From Planctomycetota bacterium (GTDB taxonomy: Bacteria > Planctomycetota > Phycisphaerae > FEN-1346), in assembly GCA_016872895.1 (NCBI GenBank), contig VGYT01000009.1:1-35621 (forward strand): a stretch of 35,621 bases of DNA, in the 5' to 3' direction. The translations under genes were made by a program, and so were the position numbers. The notes under the pieces were generated by a model that did not search any database, had not been told where the DNA came from, and saw nothing but the letters and a program-made list of their open reading frames with translations. This document shows, one piece after another, positions 30,034-35,621 of the stretch. The stretch's first letter is position 1, and each line of letters begins with the position of its first letter.

Positions 30034-31461
30034 GTGCGGACGCTCCTGGTTCGGGCGATTCCGGTTGTTCTGGCTGCGGCGGCCGTGGGGCTGCTGACAG
30101 TGTGGCTGCGCGCGCGGCCGACGCTGGATTTGCGGGAGCGGCTGGAGGAGGCCGCCCGCCGCCCGCCCGCGGCGCACGAGGTGCAGTTCCCCGGCGACTT
30201 CGCCGAGACGGGCGCCCCCTTCGAGGCGCTGCCCGGCTCGTGGTCGGGCTTCCGCGGCGACGGGCGCGACGGCATCAGCCGCGACCCTACGCCGCTGGCC
30301 CGCGCTTGGGGGCCGCAAGGGCCGAAGGTCTTGTGGTCCGTGCCCGTGGGCATCGGCTACGCGGCGCCGGCCGTTCGCGGCGGCCGCGTGTACATCCTGG
30401 ATTACGACGAGGGCCGCCAGGCCGATGCGCTGCGGTGCCTCAGCCTGTCCGACGGCCGCGAACTCTGGCGACGCTGGTACGAAATACCCATCGACAGCGA
30501 CCACGGCATCTCGCGGACCGTGCCTGCTGTCACCGACAAGTACGTCGTGACGCTGGGCCCGAAGTGCCACGTGATGTGCGCCGACGCCGCCACGGGGGCG
30601 TTCCGCTGGGGCATCGACCTGGTGAAGGAATACGGGGCGACCGTGCCGAAATGGTACGCCGGTCAGTGCCCGCTGGTGGACTCAGGATCGGCCATCCTCG
30701 CCCCGGGCGGGCGCGGCGCGCTCATGATGGCTGTCGATTGCGAGAGCGGGCGGGTGCTGTGGAGGACGAGGAACGAGCGCGGGTGGAAGATGACGCACTC
30801 GTCGGTCGTGCCGCTGGAGTTCAATGGCCGACGTATGTACGTGTATTGCGCCAGCGGCGGGGCCGTGGGCGTTGCCGCGGACGACGGCCCGGCGTGGAAG
30901 GCCGGCGACGTTCTCTGGGAGCGCCCGGACTGGCGGGTGACGTTCGCGAACGTCCCCTCGCCCGTTCCGGCGGGCGAAGGCCGCATCCTCCTCTCGGGCG
31001 GCTACGGCACGGGGAGCCTGATGATTCAACTGAAGGAGGCGGAGGGCGGCCGCCTGGAGACGGAGACGGTGTGGCGCCTGGAAAAGTCCCGCCAGTTCGG
31101 CTGCGAACAGCAGACGCCCGTGTTCTACGAGGGCCACGTTTACGGCGTGCTGCCGAAGGAGGCGGGGTCGCTGGGCGGGCAACTCGTGTGCCTGGGCCTC
31201 GACGGCAAGCACGTATGGACGAGCGGCACGGGCCACCGCTTCGGCCTCGGGCCGTGGATGATCGCCGACGGCCTGATTTTTGCCATGAACGACGACGGCG
31301 TGCTGACGACGGCCGAGGCGACGGCGGGGGGCTTCAAGCCGCTCGCCCAGGCCAAGGTGCTGGATGGCCGCGAGACGTGGGCCCCGCTGGCCATCGCGGG
31401 CGGGCGGCTCATCGTGCGCGACCTTAAGCGCATGGTCTGCCTGGACGTTCGCAGGGAGTGA
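30034..31461 (+). CDS. Membrane-anchored PQQ-like beta-propeller protein
   Basis: A 475-residue protein with an N-terminal anchor or uncleaved signal (LLVRAIPVVLAAAAVGLLTV). After a linker comes the propeller, with SWSGFRGDGRDGISRD at its start in place of the usual PQWRGP text, and blades such as GRVYILDYDEGRQADALRCL, YVVTLGPKCHVMCADAATG and GHVYGVLPKEAGSLGGQLVC. Many His and Cys residues are present, but no haem motif (CxxCH) is seen. The start is GTG 30034 with GAGGG six bases upstream. It opens the redox operon and is followed after 5 bp by the NHL protein. It probably acts on the outer side of the inner membrane as a binding or electron-handling component. Confidence 0.88.
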   Translation: MRTLLVRAIPVVLAAAAVGLLTVWLRARPTLDLRERLEEAARRPPAAHEVQFPGDFAETGAPFEALPGSWSGFRGDGRDGISRDPTPLARAWGPQGPKVLWSVPVGIGYAAPAVRGGRVYILDYDEGRQADALRCLSLSDGRELWRRWYEIPIDSDHGISRTVPAVTDKYVVTLGPKCHVMCADAATGAFRWGIDLVKEYGATVPKWYAGQCPLVDSGSAILAPGGRGALMMAVDCESGRVLWRTRNERGWKMTHSSVVPLEFNGRRMYVYCASGGAVGVAADDGPAWKAGDVLWERPDWRVTFANVPSPVPAGEGRILLSGGYGTGSLMIQLKEAEGGRLETETVWRLEKSRQFGCEQQTPVFYEGHVYGVLPKEAGSLGGQLVCLGLDGKHVWTSGTGHRFGLGPWMIADGLIFAMNDDGVLTTAEATAGGFKPLAQAKVLDGRETWAPLAIAGGRLIVRDLKRMVCLDVRRE

Positions 31462-31466
31462 CTTTC

Positions 31467-32393
31467 ATGGCCTCAAGGAAACTCGGGCCGGAGTTCACCT
31501 ACGACCTGTCGGAGTTCCGTCGGGTGGACCCGGACCTTATTCACTACGAGCAGTCCGCGGCCGTGGGAACCGGCCTGAAGGAACCGCGCGGCATAGCGGT
31601 GGGGCCGGAGGACCGCTTGTACGTGGCGGGGGACCGCGCGGTCCGCGTCTTCGGTTCCGACGGGCGTGCGGCCGGCGACTGGGCGACGCAGATGGACCCG
31701 CGATGCGTGGCCGTTGCGCCTGCCGGCACGGTTTACGTTGCGGCTGCGGACCACGTTGAGGCGTTCGCCGCCGACGGCCGCCGCGAGACCGCGTGGAAGC
31801 CCGCAGGTCAACCATCGCTCATCACGGGCCTGGCCGCAGCGGACGGCGACGTCTTCGCCTCCGACGCCGCCGCATGCGCCGTGTGGCATTACAGCGCTGC
31901 CGGGGAACTCCTCGGCCGCATCGACGGCAGGCCGGCGCCGGCCGCGGCTGCGAAGGACGCCGGCGGCCCCGGATTCATCGTCCCCAGCCCGTACTTCGAC
32001 GTGGCAGTCGGGCCGGCAGGCGTGCTCCTTGTCGCGAACCCGGGCCGCCGCAGGGTGGAACTTTATACATACGACGGAATCTTCAAGTCGTCCTGGGGCG
32101 CGGCGTCGTTCAAGATTGAAGGCTTCTGCGGGTGCTGCAACCCGACGCACCTGTCGGCGCTGCCCGGCGGCCGCATCGTCACCAGCGAGAAGGGCCTGCC
32201 GCGCGTCAAGGTCTATGCGCCGGAGGGCCGGCTGGCGAGCGTCGTGGCCCCGCCGGCGGCGTTCGACGAGGCGGCCGCCGGCCTCGACGTGGCCGCCGAC
32301 TCCGCCGGCCGCATATGGGTGCTCGACCCGCTCGCCCGGCAGGTCCGCCTGTTCACAAGAAAGAAGACGGCCCCGGCGGAGGCGAAGCCATGA
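31467..32393 (+). CDS. NHL-repeat beta-propeller protein with CGCCNP motif
   Basis: A protein of about 308 residues with propeller repeats: LKEPRGIAVGPEDRLYVAGD, RCVAVAPAGTVYVAAADHVE, FDVAVGPAGVLLVANPGRRR and LDVAADSAGRIWVLDPLARQ. A conspicuous segment GFCGCCNPTHLSALPGGRIV followed by TSEKGLPRVKVYAPEG contains three Cys and a His, suited to metal or cluster contact. No signal peptide is evident, which is odd for a protein between envelope proteins; location is therefore uncertain. The ATG at 31467 has GGGAG eight bases upstream. Its stop overlaps the next start as ATGA. Similar NHL proteins recur next to NapG/NapH-like ferredoxins. Confidence 0.87.
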   Translation: MASRKLGPEFTYDLSEFRRVDPDLIHYEQSAAVGTGLKEPRGIAVGPEDRLYVAGDRAVRVFGSDGRAAGDWATQMDPRCVAVAPAGTVYVAAADHVEAFAADGRRETAWKPAGQPSLITGLAAADGDVFASDAAACAVWHYSAAGELLGRIDGRPAPAAAAKDAGGPGFIVPSPYFDVAVGPAGVLLVANPGRRRVELYTYDGIFKSSWGAASFKIEGFCGCCNPTHLSALPGGRIVTSEKGLPRVKVYAPEGRLASVVAPPAAFDEAAAGLDVAADSAGRIWVLDPLARQVRLFTRKKTAPAEAKP

Positions 32394-32791
32394 ACAGCAC
32401 CGGCAATCTCAACAAGAACCTGTTGCACAATGCGCTGCCCCATCGTGCGCCATGTGGCACGGCCGGCTTGTCCGGCCGTGTGGAGAGCCGCGGTGAACCG
32501 CGCACGGCCGGGCAAGCCGGCCGTGCCACACCCGGTTGTGAAACAACCCCCAGGCGGCGGGCGCTGCTGGAGGCCGCAGTGCGCTGGCCGCTGGTGGGCG
32601 GGGTGGCGCTTCTGTGTGCGCGGCTGCTGACGCAGCGTACCGCGGGCCCGCTCGACCCGCGGGAATCGTGCACGAACCAGGGCCTCTGCCGCGGCTGCCG
32701 CACGCTGCCGGATTGCCGCTCGCCGCAGGCCGAACTCTTCCGCCGCGGGGCGCCCCCCGACGGCCGCGCGCCGGAAAGGCGCCTCACATGA
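32390..32791 (+). CDS. Small Cys-rich single-span membrane protein
   Basis: A 133-residue protein of unrecognised family. Residues about 22-47 are encoded by a complete family B palindrome (TAGLSGRVESRGEPRTAG region). The part that looks ancestral begins RRALLEAAVRWPLVGGVALL, a single membrane span, and ends with a Cys-rich tail CTNQGLCRGCRTLPDC (four Cys). Both ends overlap neighbours as ATGA (32390-32393 and 32788-32791), so it is firmly inside the operon and probably expressed. The Cys spacing could hold a metal or a disulfide. A role as assembly factor or small subunit of the adjacent ferredoxin complex is an inference. Confidence 0.72.
   Translation: MNSTGNLNKNLLHNALPHRAPCGTAGLSGRVESRGEPRTAGQAGRATPGCETTPRRRALLEAAVRWPLVGGVALLCARLLTQRTAGPLDPRESCTNQGLCRGCRTLPDCRSPQAELFRRGAPPDGRAPERRLT
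32453..32530. repeat. Family B long palindrome, copy B2 (inside small membrane protein gene)
   Basis: Arms of 28 bp (32453-32480 and 32503-32530) with one mismatch; loop 22 bases. The right arm is translated TAGQAGRAT, the same frame as copy B3. Confidence 0.92.
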
Positions 32792-33369
32792 GCGAACCGA
32801 AGAAGCAACTGAGCCGCCGCGAAATGCTGCGCCGCGGCGCCCTGGGCGCGGGCCTGGCAGGCGTGGCCGGCACGGCCGCCGTCCTGGCCGCGCGCACCGC
32901 CCGCAGCGGGACCGTCTGGCAACTGGACCCCGAGAAGTGCATACAGTGCGGCAACTGCGCGGTGAACTGCGTGCTGGACCCGTCGGCGGTCAGGGTGGTC
33001 CACGCCTTCGCGCTGTGCGGGTACTGCGACCTGTGCTTCGGCTACTTTCCGCCGGGGTTCGAGCCGGACGATGAGTTCGAGACGCCGGGGGCGGAGAGCC
33101 AACTCTGCCCGACGGGGGCCATCCTCCGCCGCTGGACCGAGGGGCCGCACTTCGAGTACACCATCGACGAGGCCCTGTGCATCGGCTGCGGCAAGTGCGT
33201 CAAGGGCTGCGGCGCGTTCGGCAACGGGTCGCTCTTCCTCCAGGTGCGGCACAACCGATGCTTGAATTGCAATGAGTGCAGCATAGCGGCGGCGTGCCCG
33301 GCGGGCGCCTACCGCCGCGTGCCCGCGGACCATCCGTACCTCCTGAAAGGCGAGGACCAGAAGGCTTGA
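32788..33369 (+). CDS. Tat-exported 4Fe-4S ferredoxin, NapG-like
   Basis: A 193-residue protein. The twin-arginine signal SRREMLRRGALGAGLAGVAG directs folded export. The mature part binds several clusters: CIQCGNCAVNC, CGYCDLC with LCPTGAI, CIGCGKCVKGCGAFGNG, and CLNCNECSIAAACPAGAYRR. It should carry electrons on the periplasmic face between the membrane polyferredoxin encoded next and an unknown acceptor, perhaps a flavoprotein. The ATG overlaps the previous stop, and its own TGA overlaps the next TTG start. The start is fixed by the Tat motif at residues 9-14. Confidence 0.92.
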   Translation: MSEPKKQLSRREMLRRGALGAGLAGVAGTAAVLAARTARSGTVWQLDPEKCIQCGNCAVNCVLDPSAVRVVHAFALCGYCDLCFGYFPPGFEPDDEFETPGAESQLCPTGAILRRWTEGPHFEYTIDEALCIGCGKCVKGCGAFGNGSLFLQVRHNRCLNCNECSIAAACPAGAYRRVPADHPYLLKGEDQKA

Positions 33370-34709
33370 ACCGGCACGCAACGGCTGCGGCTGTCCTCGC
33401 CATCCTGGCGGCGCTCCTCGCAGGCGCTGCGCCGGCGGTGGAGCGCTTTGCGCTGCCGCAGTTCAAGAGCGGCTACGTGCGCCCGGCCACCGAAGTGCCG
33501 GCGCCGCGCGCCGACCTGTACGACTGGCTCGACGTGTCGGCCCTTGCGGCGGCGCTGGCGGCGGCGTCGTACCTGGCCATCCGGGCGCGCTCGCGCCGCG
33601 GGCTGTGGTGGCTGGCCGTCATGTCGCTGGCGTACTTCGGCTTCTGGCGGGGCGGATGCGCGTGCGCCGTGGGGGCGACGCAGAACGTGGCGCTTGCGCT
33701 CGGGGGCGGCGGATACGCCGTGCCGGCGGCCGTGGCGCTCTTTTTCATCCTGCCGCTGGCGGCGACGCTCTTTTTCGGGCGGACGTTCTGCGCCGGCGTA
33801 TGCCCCCTGGGGGCGCTCCAGGAACTGGTGGTCGTGCGGCCGCTGAGGGTGCCCGCGTGGCTGGAGCACTCGCTTGGACTTCTGGCATATATATATCTTG
33901 GTGCGGCTGTGCTGTTTGCGGCCACGGGCAGCGCCTTCGTCATCTGCGAGTACGACCCGTTCGTCTCCATCTTCCGCCTGGCGCCGCTGGGGCGGCCCGC
34001 AAGCACGATGAACGCCCTGGGCGGCAGCACGGGCATGCTCGTCCTGGGCGCGGCGTTCCTGGCGGCGGGCCTGTTCATCGGGCGGCCGTACTGCCGCTGG
34101 CTGTGCCCGTACGGGGCCATCCTGAGATTGCTCGGGCGCGTGTCGCGGTGGCGCGTGACCATCACGCCCGAGGAGTGCATCAAGTGCCGCCTGTGCGAGG
34201 ACGCCTGCCCCTTCGGCGCCATCCGCCGACCGACCGGCGACTGGCCGCGAGGCGAGCGGCTAATCGAGCGGCGGCGGCTGGCCGTGCTCCTGGTCATTGC
34301 GGCGGCGCTGCTGGCGGCCGGGGCGGGCCTCGGCTGGCGGCTGGTCGGCCCGATGTCGCGCATGCATCACACCGTGCGCCAGGCCGACCGCGTCCGCCTG
34401 GAAGAAACCGGCCAGGTCGAGGGCACGGTGGACCTGAGCGACGCCTTCTACGCCACGCACCGGCCGCCGGCGGAACTGTACGCCGAGGCCGCCGCCGTCG
34501 AGGCCAGCTTTGCGCGGGCGAGCCCGCTCTTCGGCGCGTGGGTGGGCCTGGTGCTCGGCGCGAAACTCATTCAACTCTCGGTGCGGCGGACGCGGACCGA
34601 TTATGAGCCCGACCGCGCAGCGTGCGTCTCCTGCGGCCGGTGCTTCGCGTACTGCCCCATCGAGCGAGAGCGGTGGAAAAAGGCCTCCGGCGGGACGAAC
34701 GCATCATGA
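33366..34709 (+). CDS. NapH/NosR-like membrane polyferredoxin
   Basis: A 447-residue inner-membrane protein. An N-terminal helix (AAVLAILAALLAG) precedes several spans. Two CxxxCP motifs lie at membrane borders (FCAGVCPLGALQEL and YCRWLCPYGAILRL). A 4Fe-4S site follows, CIKCRLCEDACPFGAI, and a last one at the C-terminus, CVSCGRCFAYCP, after another membrane pass. WRGGCACAVGATQN adds a Cys pair in an early loop. It should move electrons across or along the membrane, by analogy with NapH and NosR. TTG 33366 is chosen because it overlaps the preceding stop (TTGA) and has AAGG upstream; longer frames would overlap the ferredoxin gene. Confidence 0.88.
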   Translation: MNRHATAAAVLAILAALLAGAAPAVERFALPQFKSGYVRPATEVPAPRADLYDWLDVSALAAALAAASYLAIRARSRRGLWWLAVMSLAYFGFWRGGCACAVGATQNVALALGGGGYAVPAAVALFFILPLAATLFFGRTFCAGVCPLGALQELVVVRPLRVPAWLEHSLGLLAYIYLGAAVLFAATGSAFVICEYDPFVSIFRLAPLGRPASTMNALGGSTGMLVLGAAFLAAGLFIGRPYCRWLCPYGAILRLLGRVSRWRVTITPEECIKCRLCEDACPFGAIRRPTGDWPRGERLIERRRLAVLLVIAAALLAAGAGLGWRLVGPMSRMHHTVRQADRVRLEETGQVEGTVDLSDAFYATHRPPAELYAEAAAVEASFARASPLFGAWVGLVLGAKLIQLSVRRTRTDYEPDRAACVSCGRCFAYCPIERERWKKASGGTNAS

Positions 34710-35621
34710 GCGCATCGGCTGCAACCACAAGTTCCGGCGACGCCCGGGCCCGGGCGCGGTTCCATGCGGCGGCGGCGAGCGCCGCGGTGGCGGGGCTGTT
34801 CACGCTCTTCGTCTGCGGGTTCCTGGCGGCCGCGCACGTGCGGACGCGGACGCTGGAGTTCCACGAGTCGGAGGAACTGGCGGCCCTGCGCGCTGCCATG
34901 CTGAAGGCGCCCGACGCCGCATCGGCCGCGCATTTGAAGGAAACCATCCGCCGCCGCGACCTGCGGTTGCGCGAGGACTACTTCGCCCGCGAGGGCTTCA
35001 CGCGCACCGGCGGGTACCTCCTGCTGGGCGGCGCGGCCGTCTTCGTCATCGCCCTGGCGCAAGCGGCCTCCTGCCGCAGGCGGCTGCCGATGCCGCGGCC
35101 GGACCCGGAGGCGGCGGAGCGGGCGGCCCGGTCGCGGCGGCTGGCGCGCGTGGCCGTGGCGTCGCTCGCGCTGGCCATCGGAGGCGCGGGCATCCTCGCG
35201 GGAGTGCTCTGGACAGGCGAGCCTGCGGGCGCGGCCAAGCCGGCGCCGGGCGAGCCGGCCCAGGCGGGCGGCGGCGCGCCCCCCGCGGCGGCGGGCGACT
35301 TCCCGACGCCGGAGGAAATCGCGAAGCAGTGGCCCCGTTTCCGCGGCCCCGGCGGCCTCGGCATCTCGGCTTACACCGACGTGCCCGACGCCTGGAACGG
35401 CCCGACCGGCGAGGGCATCCTGTGGAAGGCGCCCGTGCCGCTGCCGGGCGAGAACTCGCCCGTCGTCTGGGGCGACCGCGTATTCGTCACGGGCGCCACC
35501 GAGAAGAATCGCGAGGTTTACTGCTTCGACGCCGCCACGGGCAGGATGCTCTGGCAGAAGCCGGTCGAAACGCCGGAAGGGTCCGCCGCCGAGCCGCCGG
35601 AAATCCTCGAGGACACCGGCT
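34706..35621 (+). CDS. Membrane-anchored PQQ-like beta-propeller protein (3' end cut by window edge)
   Basis: A partial protein of about 305 visible residues. Three helices precede the propeller: [39 protein letters not shown] and [21 protein letters not shown] Pro/Ala/Gly linker follows. The propeller starts [20 protein letters not shown] and reaches [17 protein letters not shown] before the window ends. The ATG overlaps the polyferredoxin stop (ATGA), so it belongs to the same operon. The first two helices are separated by a charged, probably helical region (about 50-98). It may link the ferredoxin chain to an extracytoplasmic substrate or partner; no haem or catalytic motif is visible in the part present. 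Confidence 0.87.
   Translation, partial: MSASAATTSSGDARARARFHAAAASAAVAGLFTLFVCGFLAAAHVRTRTLEFHESEELAALRAAMLKAPDAASAAHLKETIRRRDLRLREDYFAREGFTRTGGYLLLGGAAVFVIALAQAASCRRRLPMPRPDPEAAERAARSRRLARVAVASLALAIGGAGILAGVLWTGEPAGAAKPAPGEPAQAGGGAPPAAAGDFPTPEEIAKQWPRFRGPGGLGISAYTDVPDAWNGPTGEGILWKAPVPLPGENSPVVWGDRVFVTGATEKNREVYCFDAATGRMLWQKPVETPEGSAAEPPEILEDTG

Noticed and set aside
32390-32791. Small gene as a pseudogene created by the repeat insertion
   Set aside because: The frame is open and both ends are precisely coupled to neighbours, which argues that it is still translated.

Overview
The window is very GC-rich and densely coded. It looks like a Planctomycetota chromosome, possibly Phycisphaerae-like and metagenome-derived. 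This is an inference from the four 'PQWRGP'-type PQQ-like beta-propeller proteins, the NHL and FMN-binding/polyferredoxin modules, and the abundance of short palindromic and heptamer repeats. No rRNA, tRNA, CRISPR array or intact transposase gene was seen.

Layout. 1-4275 (minus): an Opp/Dpp-type peptide transporter in which the solute-binding protein is fused to the first permease, followed by a second permease cut by the window edge. 4488-6071 (plus): an acyl-CoA synthetase-type AMP-forming ligase. 6197-10681 (minus): an FMN-binding secreted protein, a NapH-NapG-like fused polyferredoxin, and a lipoprotein with an alpha/beta-hydrolase motif. 10682-11291: a non-coding stretch with DnaA-box-like sites around seven TTTTTGAC-type iterons. 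11292-13528 (minus): a four-gene operon of YjbQ, two DUF488 proteins and a dual-OB-domain protein.

13668-29707 (plus): a promoter with a perfect TTGACA opens a long run of genes. In order they are a PQQ-propeller, a ferredoxin-domain protein, a radical SAM enzyme, a DUF116-polyprenyl synthase fusion, a prenyltransferase-repeat protein, a squalene-hopene-cyclase-like protein with an intact DADDTA motif, a PQQ-propeller lipoprotein, a GT4 glycosyltransferase and a MacB/LolCDE-type ABC transporter. I read this as a candidate uncharacterised terpenoid-lipid pathway: chain synthesis, cyclisation, radical modification, glycosylation and export. 30034-35621 (plus): a tightly coupled envelope redox operon of a PQQ-propeller, an NHL protein, a small Cys-rich membrane protein, a Tat ferredoxin, a NapH/NosR-like polyferredoxin and a membrane-anchored PQQ-propeller that runs off the end.

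Overlaying the genes are several families of short dispersed repeats: GCGCGGCGGGTC palindromes, GGCCGGCTTGTCCGGCC palindromes, a 50-bp element and GCGGATT heptamers. Many copies lie inside reading frames, are translated in frame, and leave conserved motifs intact. This resembles Rickettsia palindromic elements in behaviour and is the most unusual structural signal here.
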